DNA of 64,000 nucleotides from Amycolatopsis vancoresmycina (GCF_000716785.1 NZ_JNYY01000006.1:620001-684000), one strand, 5' to 3'. Numbered from the stretch's first letter, positions 50,256 to 59,580 are shown. A program made the numbers and translations. The notes: a model not told the origin generated them from the letters alone.

Positions 50256-52655
50256 GTGCCGGACGAGCACGACAGCCCGGGAACCGGTCGCCGCACCGGC
50301 CGCCGCCGGTCGATGGAGGACCAGGGCGGGATCAGCGTCTCCGACGTCGTCGCCCGGACCACCGGCACCCGCCCGGTGCCGCCCCGCGAACAGCAGGACC
50401 GCCCCGACCAGCCCGGACGCCGGGTTCCGCCGGCTCACCCGCGCCCGGCGCAGGGCCCTGCCGAAGACCCAGTACCCACGGACGCGACGCGTCAATCACG
50501 CACCCCGCGCCCCCGCCAGCCGAGGCGCGCCACGACGGCGGCCCCCCAGCCGGAAGCGCCCCTCCAGCGCCGCCCCCCGGCGGCGAACCCGGGCCCCCAG
50601 CAGACGGCGGCGGCCCAGCAGCCCCCGCGCCGCCTCCGCCGCCCGGCCGGCGAGGCACCGGACGGACCCGCTCAGCGCCCGACGCCCGACAGCCCCCGCC
50701 CCAGGCGCGCAGCAGGCGAAGGGACGACGGCCCAGCGGCCGGCGGCCGACGGTCCCGCACCCCGCCGGACCGCACCTCGCCGTGCCGCGGGTGCCGCTGA
50801 CGGGCCCGCCTCCGACGGCCCCGCACCTCGCCGCACCGCTGACGGGGCCGCCCCGCGTTCGGCTCCCGACGGCCCAGCCGTCCGCCGCACCGCGGCCGAG
50901 ACGGCTGCCCAGCACCGCCCGGACGGCCCCGCGCCCCGCCGCGCAGCTGCGGAAACCCAGCGGCCCACCCCCGACAGCCCGGCACCTCGCCGAACGGCCG
51001 GCGCCGGCGCCGATGCGGCACCGCGCCGCACCGCCGAGCACCCCGCACCTCGCCGTCCCGCGGCCGCCGCCGAAGGGGCCGCCCCGCGTTCCGCCCCCGA
51101 CGGCCCGCCCGCCCGCCGCGCTGCAAACGTGGTTGACCCGCAGCGCCCGGACGGCCCCGCGCCCCGCCGTGCCGCGGCAGCTGCGGAAGCTCAGCGGCCC
51201 AACCCCGACGGCCCGGCCGCCGTGCCGCCGCGGGCCGCGCTCGATCCGCTGACCATGACCGACGAGATGGAAGCGATCGACGAGGCGACCCAGTACCGCC
51301 GCAAGATCGACCACACCCTCGCCCGGTTCTCCGCCGCGCACGACGAGATGGAAGCCGAAGAAGCCAAGCGGCGGGAACGCCGGGAACGGCTCTCGCCCAC
51401 CTCGCTCATCGAGAGCACCCGCACCGCCCTGCAGCGCGTCGTCGCGACCACCCCCTCGCCCGAAGAGGCGCAGGCCGAAGCCGAACAGACCCGGCTGCAG
51501 GAGAAGAAGCAGCTGAAGGTCGAACGCTCGGCGCGGTTCGGGCGGATCGCCGCCGCCGTGGTGGCCGGGCTCGTCTTCCTCGGTGTCGGTGGCGCCTGGG
51601 GCGCGCAGACCTACTTCGACGCGAAGTTCACCCAGGTCTCCGCGCTCGACGAGAACTCCGCCGACATCCAGGACGCCGACGCGCAGGCCAACGACGAGAA
51701 CTTCCTGATGGTCGGCTCCGACACCCGCGACGGCGCGACAGACGAGGAAGGCGTCGGCACCGCCGACAGCAACCCCGGCGCGCGCAGCGACACCGTGATG
51801 GTGGCGCACATCCCGGCCGACCGGAAGCGGGTCGTCGTCACGTCGTTCCCGCGCGACCTCGAGATCGACCGGCCCGACTGCCAGCGCTGGGACCCGGCGC
51901 AGAACAAGACGACCGACCAGGTCTCGCCGCGGCAGAAGATCGCCAAGCTCAACACCGCGTACGCGGTGGGCGGGCCGGCGTGCGTGACCAAGGTGATCCA
52001 GCAGATCACCGGCCTGCGGATCAACCACTTCGTCGGCATCGACTTCAACGGCTTCAAGGAGATGGTCGACGCCGTGCACGGGGTCACCATCCACACCGAC
52101 ATCCCGATCGACGACGAGATCCTCGGCAAGGTCCTGATGCAGACCGGTGACGTGACGATCTCCGGCGACCAGGCGCTGAACTTCGTGCGCGCGCGGCACG
52201 TCAAGGCGGACGTGGCGAAGTCGGACTACGACCGGATCAAGCGGCAGCAGGAGTTCATCGGCGCGCTGCTGAAGAAGGTCATGTCGTCGGACGTCGTGCT
52301 CGACCCCGGCAAGCTCAGCGACTTCATCAGCGCCTTCGCGAAGGCCACCTTCGGCGACAACCTCGGCGTCAAGCAGATGATGACGCTGGCGCAGTCGATG
52401 AAGGGCCTGGACCCGTCGAAGATCACCTTCCTCACCGTCCCGACGGTCGGCATCGCCAACAGCCGCGGCAACGAGGTGCTCGTCGTCAGCAAGACGAAAG
52501 CCCTGTTCGAGGCGCTGCGCAACAACACCCCGCTGCCCGACCCGAACGCGCCGATCCCGCGCGCCGAGCAGGCCCCGCCGACCAGCACGTCGAAGCCGAA
52601 GAGCAGCGGCAGCTCCAAGCCGACCAGTACTCGCAAGAGCACCTCGACGGGCTGA
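50256..52655 (+). CDS. LytR-CpsA-Psr (LCP) family cell wall ligase
   Basis: A 799-residue membrane protein that transfers glycopolymers such as arabinogalactan or teichoic-type polymers from lipid carriers to peptidoglycan. Residues 60-330 are a cytoplasmic low-complexity region made of degenerate DGPAPRRTA-type repeats rich in Pro, Ala and Arg. A charged helix follows, then the single transmembrane helix at about 427-450 (IAAAVVAGLVFLGVGGAWG), then the extracytoplasmic LCP domain (about 480-700) with GARSDTVMV, SFPRDLEI and the conserved Arg pairs NFVRARHVKADVAKSDYDRIKRQQ. A Ser/Thr/Pro/Lys tail ends the protein. AAAGGAG precedes the GTG at 50256. Orthologue, from memory, of Rv0822c, which in mycobacteria neighbours dusB. 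Confidence 0.85.
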   Translation: MPDEHDSPGTGRRTGRRRSMEDQGGISVSDVVARTTGTRPVPPREQQDRPDQPGRRVPPAHPRPAQGPAEDPVPTDATRQSRTPRPRQPRRATTAAPQPEAPLQRRPPAANPGPQQTAAAQQPPRRLRRPAGEAPDGPAQRPTPDSPRPRRAAGEGTTAQRPAADGPAPRRTAPRRAAGAADGPASDGPAPRRTADGAAPRSAPDGPAVRRTAAETAAQHRPDGPAPRRAAAETQRPTPDSPAPRRTAGAGADAAPRRTAEHPAPRRPAAAAEGAAPRSAPDGPPARRAANVVDPQRPDGPAPRRAAAAAEAQRPNPDGPAAVPPRAALDPLTMTDEMEAIDEATQYRRKIDHTLARFSAAHDEMEAEEAKRRERRERLSPTSLIESTRTALQRVVATTPSPEEAQAEAEQTRLQEKKQLKVERSARFGRIAAAVVAGLVFLGVGGAWGAQTYFDAKFTQVSALDENSADIQDADAQANDENFLMVGSDTRDGATDEEGVGTADSNPGARSDTVMVAHIPADRKRVVVTSFPRDLEIDRPDCQRWDPAQNKTTDQVSPRQKIAKLNTAYAVGGPACVTKVIQQITGLRINHFVGIDFNGFKEMVDAVHGVTIHTDIPIDDEILGKVLMQTGDVTISGDQALNFVRARHVKADVAKSDYDRIKRQQEFIGALLKKVMSSDVVLDPGKLSDFISAFAKATFGDNLGVKQMMTLAQSMKGLDPSKITFLTVPTVGIANSRGNEVLVVSKTKALFEALRNNTPLPDPNAPIPRAEQAPPTSTSKPKSSGSSKPTSTRKSTSTG

Positions 52656-52677
52656 TCCGCGAGGATCGTTAGTCCGG

Positions 52678-52699
52678 GTTCACGTGCGGTTCACCCGGC
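52678..52699 (+). promoter_or_regulatory. PHO box upstream of phoU
   Basis: Two adjoining 11-base direct repeats, GTTCACGTGCG and GTTCACCCGGC, match the PhoP-binding consensus of streptomycetes and relatives (GTTCACC-type units every 11 bases). They end 39 bases before the phoU ATG, so phoU should be induced at low phosphate. Confidence 0.75.
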
Positions 52700-52738
52700 G
52701 ATGCGGTGTTTGGTCACGGTTGGCCGTAGGGTTGGGCC

Positions 52739-53404
52739 ATGCGTGAGGCCTACCATGTCGAACTCGAACAGCTCGCCGACCACCTGGCCGGGATGTCGGT
52801 CCAGGTCGCCGACGCCATGGAGCGCGCCACGCGCGCCCTCCTGGAGGCCGACCTCAGTCTCGCCGAGCAGGTGATCAGCGACGACTCGAAGGTCGACGAC
52901 GCCCGTGCCCAGTGCGAGGAGCAGGCGTACGCCCTGCTGGCCCTCCAGGCGCCGGTGGCGACCGATCTGCGCACGGTGCTCGCGGCGATCCACGCCGCCG
53001 AAAGCTTGGAGCGCATGGGCGACCTGGCGCTGCACGTCGCGAAGGCCGCGCGGCGCCGCCACCCGGAGCCGGTGCTGCCGGACGCGGTGCGGCCGTACTT
53101 CGCCGAGATGGGCGAGGTGGCGGTCAAGCTGGCCCGCCAGGTCGAGCAGGTCATCCACTCCAAGGACGTCGAAGCCGCGAAGACGATCGAGGCCGACGAC
53201 GACCAGGTGGACGACATCCACCGGCACCTGTTCACGGTCCTGATGGACCGCGAGTGGCCGCACGGCGTGGCCGCGGCCGTCGACGTGACGCTGCTGGGCC
53301 GCTTCTACGAGCGCTACGCCGACCACGCGGTGTCGGTGGCGAAGCGGATGATCTTCGTGGTCACCGGCAAGATGCCGGGCTACGGCTCCGACGACGACAT
53401 CTGA
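52739..53404 (+). CDS. phoU: Phosphate signalling regulator PhoU
   Basis: A 221-residue all-helical protein of two three-helix bundles, each with the metal-binding E/DxxxD pattern (SDDSKVDDARAQCEE and EADDDQVDDIHRH) and the conserved RMGDLALHVAK and RYADHAVSVAKR. It connects the Pst transporter with the PhoR sensor kinase to silence the Pho regulon when phosphate is plentiful. The gene faces the pst operon convergently, separated by two strong hairpins, and has its own PHO box. Confidence 0.92.
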   Translation: MREAYHVELEQLADHLAGMSVQVADAMERATRALLEADLSLAEQVISDDSKVDDARAQCEEQAYALLALQAPVATDLRTVLAAIHAAESLERMGDLALHVAKAARRRHPEPVLPDAVRPYFAEMGEVAVKLARQVEQVIHSKDVEAAKTIEADDDQVDDIHRHLFTVLMDREWPHGVAAAVDVTLLGRFYERYADHAVSVAKRMIFVVTGKMPGYGSDDDI

Positions 53405-53414
53405 GCCCGACGAC

Positions 53415-53448
53415 GAGAAAGCCCCCGGTCGCGGCCGGGGGCTTTCTC
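53415..53448. terminator. Bidirectional terminator after phoU
   Basis: A perfect 14-base-pair stem, GAGAAAGCCCCCGG with CCGGGGGCTTTCTC, closed by six bases, begins 10 bases after the phoU stop. The A-rich and T-rich arms make it usable from both sides. Confidence 0.8.
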
Positions 53449-53469
53449 GTTACTCCACTTAGGACGAAA

Positions 53470-53518
53470 CGAAAGGCCTTCCCCGCCGGCCCCGAGCGCC
53501 GGCGGGAAAGGCCTTTCG
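53470..53518. terminator. 21-bp hairpin terminator of the pst operon
   Basis: Arms of 21 bases (starting CGAAAGGCCTT on the left and ending AAGGCCTTTCG on the right) pair with a single mismatch around the loop CCCGAG. It begins 13 bases beyond the pstB stop codon on the minus strand. The strength and position fit the end of the pstSCAB transcript; it has no long U tract. Confidence 0.7.
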
Positions 53519-53531
53519 CGGCAACGGCAAA

Positions 53532-54308
53532 TCAGCCGAAGCGACCGGAAATGTAGTCTTCCGTGGCCTTTTCGTCGGGGTTGGAGAAGATCTTCTCCGT
53601 GTCGTTCAGCTCCACCAGCCGGCCCGGCTGGCCGACGCCGGCGAGGTTGAAGAACGCCGTCTGGTCGGAAACCCGGGCCGCCTGCTGCATGTTGTGCGTG
53701 ACGATGACGATCGTGTAGTCCTTCTTCAGCTCGCCGATCAGGTCCTCGATCGCCAGCGTGGAGATCGGGTCCAGGGCCGAGCACGGCTCGTCCATCAGCA
53801 GGACGTCCGGCTGGACCGCGATCGCCCGCGCGATGCACAGCCGCTGCTGCTGACCACCCGACAGCCCGCCGCCCGGCTTGTTGAGGCGGTCCTTGACCTC
53901 GTTCCACAGGTTCGCGCCGCGCAGGGCGCGCTCGGCGATCTCGTCGAGGGTCTTCTTGCCCTTGGTGCCACCCAGCTTCAGGCCCGCGACGACGTTGTCC
54001 TTGATGGACATCGTCGGGAACGGGTTGGGGCGCTGGAACACCATGCCGATCGTGCGGCGCACCTGGACCGGGTCGACCGCCGACGCGTAGATGTCCTCGC
54101 CGTCGAGCAGCACCTGGCCGTCCACGCGGGCGCCGGGGATCACTTCGTGCATGCGGTTGAGCGTGCGCAGCACCGTCGACTTGCCACAGCCCGAAGGGCC
54201 GATGAACGCGGTGACGTTGCGCGGCGGCACGGACAGGGTGACGCCGTCCACGGCGTGGAACTTGCCGTAGTAGATGTCGACGTCCTTGACATCGATTCGC
54301 TTGGCCAT
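53532..54308 (-). CDS. pstB: Phosphate ABC transporter ATP-binding protein PstB
   Basis: A 258-residue ATPase that drives high-affinity phosphate uptake. Walker A GPSGCGKST at 37-45, signature LSGGQQQR, Walker B VLLMDEPCSALDP, and the PstB-specific FQRPNPFPTMSI and GQPGRLVELNDTEKIFSNP are all present. Last gene of pstSCAB, 10 bases after pstA. In mycobacteria the equivalent (phoT) has the same neighbours, phoU and mshD. Confidence 0.95.
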   Translation of the reverse strand: MAKRIDVKDVDIYYGKFHAVDGVTLSVPPRNVTAFIGPSGCGKSTVLRTLNRMHEVIPGARVDGQVLLDGEDIYASAVDPVQVRRTIGMVFQRPNPFPTMSIKDNVVAGLKLGGTKGKKTLDEIAERALRGANLWNEVKDRLNKPGGGLSGGQQQRLCIARAIAVQPDVLLMDEPCSALDPISTLAIEDLIGELKKDYTIVIVTHNMQQAARVSDQTAFFNLAGVGQPGRLVELNDTEKIFSNPDEKATEDYISGRFG

Positions 54309-54318
54309 CAGGAACAGC

Positions 54319-55236
54319 TCACTTCTTCTTCGGGGCGACGAGGCGCGCGAACACGGTGGCGAGGAGGTTGACGATCGCGATGATGAGCACCAGGGTCAGT
54401 GCCGCGCCCCAGATCCGGTCGAAGCCGACCGAACCGGGCTCCATCGAGTTGGTGACGCGTTCGTTGTTCATCACCAGGGGCAGCGCGGCCTGCTCGCCGC
54501 TGAAGATGTCCCAGTTGACGTAGGCCGAGTAGCCGACGAGCACCAGCAGCGGCGCCGTCTCGCCCATCACGCGCGCGAGCGCCATCATGATGCCGCCGAT
54601 GATGCCGGACAGCGCCGTCGGCAGCACGATCTTCATGATCGTCTTCCACTTCGGCACGCCCAGCGCGTAGGACGCCTCGCGCAGGTCGTCCGGGACGATC
54701 CGGAGCATCTCCTCCGACGACCGGACGACCACCGGGATCATCAGCAGCACCAGGGCCAGCGACACGGCGAAACCGCTGCGCGGCAGGCCGAGCGTGGTGA
54801 TCCAGAGCGCGTAGATGAACAGCGCGGCGACGATGGACGGGACGCCGGAGAGGATGTCCACCATGAACGTGGTGACCTTGGCGAGCCGGCCACGGCCGTA
54901 CTCCACCAGGTAGATCGCGACCAGCATGCCGATCGGGACCGCGATGATCGCGCAGACGAGCCCCTGCAGCAGGCTGCCGATGACCGCGTGCAGCACACCG
55001 CCGCCGACCTCGTCGGAGAGGACGTTGCCGAAGTCCTGGGTCCACCAGTTGCTGTACGGAAGCCGCTTGATGCCGTTCGCGATCACCGTGTAGAGCACCC
55101 ACACCAGCGGGACGACGGCGACCAGGAACGACAGCCAGACCAGCGTGGTCGCGAGGCCGTTCTTGACCTTGCGACCGAGGCTGACCTGCTGGAACGCCGG
55201 GGTCGTGGCGGGGGCTTCGAGAGTCGGGGTGGACAT
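54319..55236 (-). CDS. pstA: Phosphate ABC transporter permease PstA
   Basis: A 305-residue permease with six transmembrane helices, a periplasmic WTQDFG-type region and the EAA loop EASYALGVPKWKTIMKIVLP. DILSGVPSIVAALFIYALW is the conserved PstA helix. The ATG at 55236 follows the pstC stop by 2 bases. Forms the phosphate channel with PstC. Confidence 0.95.
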   Translation of the reverse strand: MSTPTLEAPATTPAFQQVSLGRKVKNGLATTLVWLSFLVAVVPLVWVLYTVIANGIKRLPYSNWWTQDFGNVLSDEVGGGVLHAVIGSLLQGLVCAIIAVPIGMLVAIYLVEYGRGRLAKVTTFMVDILSGVPSIVAALFIYALWITTLGLPRSGFAVSLALVLLMIPVVVRSSEEMLRIVPDDLREASYALGVPKWKTIMKIVLPTALSGIIGGIMMALARVMGETAPLLVLVGYSAYVNWDIFSGEQAALPLVMNNERVTNSMEPGSVGFDRIWGAALTLVLIIAIVNLLATVFARLVAPKKK

Positions 55237-55238
55237 GT

Positions 55239-56306
55239 TCAGTCCCCCTTCTTGGCGATGATGGACCGCGCGGCGAAGTTCACGACGAAGGTGAGCACGA
55301 ACAGCACCAGGCCGGCCGCGATGTACGCACCGGCAGAGACCTCGTTGTTGAACTCGCTGTAGTTCGCGGCGATCTTCGAGGCGAACGTCGACCCGCCGTC
55401 GAAGAGGCTCCAGTCGAAGTTGCGGCCCTGCGGGATCAGCAGGATGACGGCCAAGGCGATCGTCTCGCCCAGCGCGCGGCCGAGGCCGAGCATGGACGCG
55501 CCGACGTACCCGGCCTTGCCGAACGGCAGGACCGTGGTGCGGATGACCTCCCACCGGGTGGCGCCGAGCGCCAGCGCGCCTTCGATGTGCGGGGTCGGCG
55601 TCCGCTCGAACACCTCGCGCGAGAGCGACGTGATGATCGGCAGGATCATCACGGCCAGCACGATGCCGGCGGTGAAGATCGTGCCGCGCACGCTCGGCGC
55701 GACGTTGCCGGGCGCCAGCAGCGGGAACCACGAGAACACGTCGTTGACCCACTTCGAGAACGGCTCGATCGCCGGGGCGAACACCAGGATGCCCCAGAGC
55801 CCGAAGATGATCGACGGCACCGCGGCGAGCAGGTCGACGACGTAGGCGAACGGCCGGGCCAGGCGCGGCGGCGCGTACTGCGTCAGGAACAGCGCGATGC
55901 CCAGCGAGACCGGCATCGCGATGATCAGCGCCACCAGCGACGTCGCCACCGTGACCTCGAGCAGGTCGAGGATGCCGAACGACATGTTCGCGGGGTCACT
56001 GGTCGACCAGCCGTGGTTGGTCAGGAAGTTGCCCTTGTTCGCCTTCAGCGCCGGGATCGCCTGGATGAGCAGGAAGAGCCCGATCAGGCCGATCAGGCCG
56101 ACCACGAAGACGCCGGCCCCGGTGGTCAGGTTCTGGAAGATGCGGTCACCGGGCCGCACCTTCTTCGGTTTCTCTTTCGAGGGCGGCTCAGGCGTCGCCG
56201 TCGAGGCTGGTTGCTCCGAAATCGGATCCTCCGGGGGCGTGGTGGCGGACGACGAACGCCCACCGGGGTCGCCGGTGGGCGTTCGCGTCGAGCTTGACTC
56301 GCTCAT
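55239..56306 (-). CDS. pstC: Phosphate ABC transporter permease PstC
   Basis: A 355-residue permease. A long Ser/Thr/Pro-rich cytoplasmic N-terminus (1-50) precedes GDRIFQNLTTGAGVFVVGLIGLIGLFLLIQAIPAL and five more helices; DLLAAVPSIIFGLWGILV and the EAA segment EGALALGATRWEVIRTTVLP are characteristic. Located 51 bases after pstS. Coordinated with pstA and pstB under the PHO box at 57584. Confidence 0.95.
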   Translation of the reverse strand: MSESSSTRTPTGDPGGRSSSATTPPEDPISEQPASTATPEPPSKEKPKKVRPGDRIFQNLTTGAGVFVVGLIGLIGLFLLIQAIPALKANKGNFLTNHGWSTSDPANMSFGILDLLEVTVATSLVALIIAMPVSLGIALFLTQYAPPRLARPFAYVVDLLAAVPSIIFGLWGILVFAPAIEPFSKWVNDVFSWFPLLAPGNVAPSVRGTIFTAGIVLAVMILPIITSLSREVFERTPTPHIEGALALGATRWEVIRTTVLPFGKAGYVGASMLGLGRALGETIALAVILLIPQGRNFDWSLFDGGSTFASKIAANYSEFNNEVSAGAYIAAGLVLFVLTFVVNFAARSIIAKKGD

Positions 56307-56357
56307 CGACCTACTTCTAAGCCTGTATCAACTCGGGAGACGCTTCGCAAGACCCGG

Positions 56358-57488
56358 TCAGGAGATGGCCTTGATGGCGGCCAGCACCTTGGTCTGCAGC
56401 GACTGCGGGATCGGCACGTAGCCCTTCGCGGACAGCGGCTGCTGACCCTCGGTGGCCGACACGGTCAGGAACGCCTTGACGGCCTTCGCGACGTCCGGGT
56501 TCGAGTACTTCGAGCAGACGATCTCGTAGGTCGTCAGCAGCAGCGGGTACGCACCCGGGGTGTTGCTGCTGTAGATGCCGTTGAGGTCGAGCGCGAGGTC
56601 GTTCGTGCCCTCCTTGAGGAACTTGGCCGCGTCCAGGGACTTGGCCACGTTCGCCGCGTTGAGCTCGACACCGCCGGAGCCGCTGTCGATCAGGGCCGGG
56701 GTGATGCCGTCCTTGGCGAAGGCGCCCTCGACGTAGGTGATCGCGCCGTCGGCGGCCTTCACCGCGCTGGCGACACCGTTGGACTTCTCCGCGCCGTTGC
56801 CGACGCCGCCCTTGAACGCCTTGCCGTCACCCTGGGTCCAGGCGCCCTTGGAGGCGGCCTTCAGGTACTTCTGGAAGTTGTCCGTGGTGCCCGACTCGTC
56901 GGAGCGGGAGACGACCTGGATGGCCTTGTCCGGCAGGTTCAGGCTCTCGTTGCCCTTGACCGCCTTGATGGCCGGGTCGTTCCAGTTCTTGATGCCACCG
57001 TTGAAGATCTTGGCGATGACCTCGGGGGTGAGCACCAGCTTGTCCACGCCGGACAGCTTGTAGGCGACCGCGACCGGGCCGACCACGAGCGGGATGTTCC
57101 AGGCGTCGCTGCCGCAGCGGGTCTTGGCGGCGGCCGCGTCGGCGTCCTTGATCGGCGAGTCCGAGCCGCCGAAGTCGATCTGGTTGGCGTTGAACTGCTT
57201 GACGCCGGCACCCGAACCGCTCGGGTTGTAGTTGACCTTCTGGCCCGAGCACTTCTTGCCGTACTCCTGCGTGAAGATCTGGATGGCGTTGGCCTGCGCC
57301 GACGAGCCCTCCGCGGACAGCGGGCTCTTGCCGCCGCACTCCACGTCGGCGGTGCCGGTGGCAGCGGGCGCCGCGGCCGAGTTCGAGCTGCTGCTGTTGG
57401 TCGCCGCGGGGTCGGAACCACAGGCGGCGAGCACGAGGGCGGCGCTCGCGACGATGCCCACCGCGCTCAGGGGCCGCATGATCTTCAC
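56358..57488 (-). CDS. pstS: Phosphate-binding lipoprotein PstS
   Basis: A 376-residue substrate-binding lipoprotein. The signal peptide ends in the lipobox LAAC with Cys23. Phosphate-binding residues are seen in GKSPLSAEGSSAQANAI, INFGGSDSPI-type IDFGGSDSPIKDAD, and SRSDESGTTDNFQKYL. The start is the GTG at 57488 with GGAGG eight bases upstream. First gene of the pst operon; regulated by the PHO box about 100 bases upstream. Confidence 0.95.
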   Translation of the reverse strand: MKIMRPLSAVGIVASAALVLAACGSDPAATNSSSSNSAAAPAATGTADVECGGKSPLSAEGSSAQANAIQIFTQEYGKKCSGQKVNYNPSGSGAGVKQFNANQIDFGGSDSPIKDADAAAAKTRCGSDAWNIPLVVGPVAVAYKLSGVDKLVLTPEVIAKIFNGGIKNWNDPAIKAVKGNESLNLPDKAIQVVSRSDESGTTDNFQKYLKAASKGAWTQGDGKAFKGGVGNGAEKSNGVASAVKAADGAITYVEGAFAKDGITPALIDSGSGGVELNAANVAKSLDAAKFLKEGTNDLALDLNGIYSSNTPGAYPLLLTTYEIVCSKYSNPDVAKAVKAFLTVSATEGQQPLSAKGYVPIPQSLQTKVLAAIKAIS

Positions 57489-57583
57489 TGCTGTTTCCTC
57501 CATCAGGAGCTTGACCGGGTCGTCGCGGCGTGCTGCCGCGCCGGATCCGGACATTAGGCAGCCACGGTGGACGGGTGGCCCTC

Positions 57584-57605
57584 TCCAGATGAACGGAAAG
57601 TGAAC
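57584..57605 (-). promoter_or_regulatory. PHO box upstream of pstS
   Basis: On the minus strand two contiguous 11-base repeats, GTTCACTTTCC and GTTCATCTGGA, match the PhoP site consensus. They lie 96-117 bases upstream of the pstS start, a suitable distance for activation of the operon at low phosphate. Confidence 0.75.
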
Positions 57606-57713
57606 AAGGCCGTCGGTGTGAGCAGTGCTACTAGTCCGAAAGAGTGCCGTGTCCGGCCCGTGACCTGGGCGTTCGCACACCGTGACGGACTGTTGGTGTG
57701 CCGTTTGTAACGG

Positions 57714-58613
57714 TCACCGTCCGTACTGGACGTCTGTCTCGTGGCGCGTGAAGCCGAGCTTGCCGTAGACCGCGAGCGCGGGGGCGTTGTCGCCCTCGAC
57801 GTACAGGATGATCTGCCGCAGGCCGCGGCTCGCGAGGTACCGCAGCCCGGCGAGCGTGAGCGCCCGCCCGAGCCCCCCGCCCTGCGCGGCCGGGTCGACG
57901 CCGACGACGTAGACCTCGCCGACGCGCTCGCCGCCGAACCGGCCCGGCGTCGGCTCGTGCACCTTCGTCCAGTGGAAGCCGATGACCTCGCTGTTTTCCT
58001 CCGCGAGGAAGAAGCCGTCGGCGTCGAACCACGGCCGGGCTTCGTCGGCGCGGACGTCGTCGGCGGTCAGCGCGCCCTGCTCGGGGTGCCAGTCGAAGGC
58101 CCGCGCGTTGACCCGGACGACGGCGTCCTCGTCCTGGCCCGGGACGAACGTCCGCAGCGAGACGCCCTCGCGCAGGATCGGCTCCGGCCAGTCCGCGCCT
58201 TCGACGTCGACGTGCAGGATCAGCAGCTCGCGCTTGCGCTCGAGGCCGGTCTTCACCGCCAGCTTGCGCGCGGCCGGGTGGTCGCCGTGCGCCCAGACCC
58301 GGAAGCCGACCGCGGCTCGCTCGTCGAGCGCCTGAAGCAGCTTCGCGCCGTAGCCGCGGTCGCGGTGGGCGGGGTGCACGAACAGCTCGGCGACTTGGTG
58401 CCCGAAGGAGTCACCGGTCGTGTCGAGGTGGGCGTACCCGACGACTTCGTCCTCGACGCAGGCAACGAGGTGCTCACCGCCGTCGAACTCGCCGGGCAGC
58501 GGGCCCGCGGGCTCGACCTCGGGCCGCCCGTCGGCTTCCCGCACGGCCAGCAGCAGCCCGCGGACGTCCTCGAGCTGCTTCTCGTCCAGTTCCTGCCGCC
58601 ACTCTCCGGTCAC
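57714..58613 (-). CDS. mshD: Mycothiol synthase
   Basis: Acetylates Cys-GlcN-Ins to give mycothiol, the main low-molecular-weight thiol of actinobacteria. The 299 residues are two fused GNAT domains: the first with VAELFVHPAHRDRGYGAKLLQAL, the second with VYVVGVDPAAQGGGLGRALTLAGLRYL (acetyl-CoA pyrophosphate loop) and LYVEGDNAPALAVYGKLGF. The GTG at 58613 is chosen by alignment with the usual start VTGEWRQEL. Between pst and glnR, as in mycobacteria. Confidence 0.93.
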   Translation of the reverse strand: MTGEWRQELDEKQLEDVRGLLLAVREADGRPEVEPAGPLPGEFDGGEHLVACVEDEVVGYAHLDTTGDSFGHQVAELFVHPAHRDRGYGAKLLQALDERAAVGFRVWAHGDHPAARKLAVKTGLERKRELLILHVDVEGADWPEPILREGVSLRTFVPGQDEDAVVRVNARAFDWHPEQGALTADDVRADEARPWFDADGFFLAEENSEVIGFHWTKVHEPTPGRFGGERVGEVYVVGVDPAAQGGGLGRALTLAGLRYLASRGLRQIILYVEGDNAPALAVYGKLGFTRHETDVQYGR

Positions 58614-58684
58614 CCCTGCGACCGTACCCGCGCACGAGGCAACGCGATGCTTGTCGCCGCGTCCAGGTGAACGTGGGGACGACG

Positions 58685-59425
58685 TCAGTGCGCGAGTTCG
58701 GGGGTTTCGGCGGGTGCTTCGGCCGGGGCCGGCTGGCGGGGCACGCCGCCCTTGGCCGGCCGCTCGAACTTGTAGCCGACGTTGCGGACGGTCCCGATCA
58801 TCTGCTCGTGCTCGGGGCCGAGCTTGGCGCGCAGCCGCCGCACGTGGACGTCTACCGTGCGCGTGCCGCCGAAGAAGTCGTAGCCCCAGACCTCCTGCAG
58901 CAGCTGGGCACGGGTGAACACCCGGCCGGCGTGCTGCGCGAGGTACTTGAGCAGCTCGAACTCCTTGTAGGTGAGTTCGAGGGTGCGCTTGCGCAGGCGC
59001 GCGGTGTAGGTCGCCTCGTCGATGACCAGCTCGCCGACCCGCAGCTCGGCGTCGACCTGCGCGGAACCGCCGTCGCGGGTGGTGACCAGCCGCAGCCGGG
59101 CGTCGACCTCGGCCGGGCCCGCGGTCGGCAGCAGGATGTCGTCGGTGCGCCACTCGGCGCTCACGGCGACGAGCCCGCCTTCGCCGACGACCGCGATGAT
59201 CGGGGTGGCCGCCTCGTCCTCGCCGGTGCCCTTGAGCAGGCGGCAGAGGCTCTTCGCCGAGGCCAGGTCGCTGCGGGCGTCCAGGAGGATCACGTCCCGG
59301 TGACCCGCGTCGAGCAGGGCCGTCACCTCGGGAGCGCGGACGCGTACGGTGTGCGGCAGCAGGTCCAGCGCGGGCAGCACCGAGGTGGCGTCGGCCTCCG
59401 CAGTCAGTACCAGAAGGTCCAGGCT
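58685..59425 (-). CDS. glnR: Orphan response regulator GlnR
   Basis: The global nitrogen regulator of actinobacteria, controlling glnA, amtB and ure/nir genes. The 246 residues begin MSLDLLVLTAEADATSVLPALDLLPHTVR; the receiver keeps Asp50 in VILLDARSD but is atypical, and no sensor kinase gene is adjacent. The OmpR-type winged helix is highly conserved (LTYKEFELLKYLAQHAGRVFTRAQLLQEVWGYDFFGG). A Pro/Ala-rich tail of about 25 residues follows. The ATG at 59425 is used rather than an upstream start in the same frame. Confidence 0.92.
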   Translation of the reverse strand, partial: SLDLLVLTAEADATSVLPALDLLPHTVRVRAPEVTALLDAGHRDVILLDARSDLASAKSLCRLLKGTGEDEAATPIIAVVGEGGLVAVSAEWRTDDILLPTAGPAEVDARLRLVTTRDGGSAQVDAELRVGELVIDEATYTARLRKRTLELTYKEFELLKYLAQHAGRVFTRAQLLQEVWGYDFFGGTRTVDVHVRRLRAKLGPEHEQMIGTVRNVGYKFERPAKGGVPRQPAPAEAPAETPELAH

Positions 59426-59580
59426 CATCAGCCGCACCGCCTTCTCGAGTCGTCGCCGCACAGCGGCGTTGGTCGGTGCTAAGTGAGAATAGCGGCTGAA
59501 CGGCCGGGCACCTAACCCTTGCTGGATCGATCACACCTGGGGGAACCCGGGTGTCCCCGACGAACAGGAGTACGGACGCG

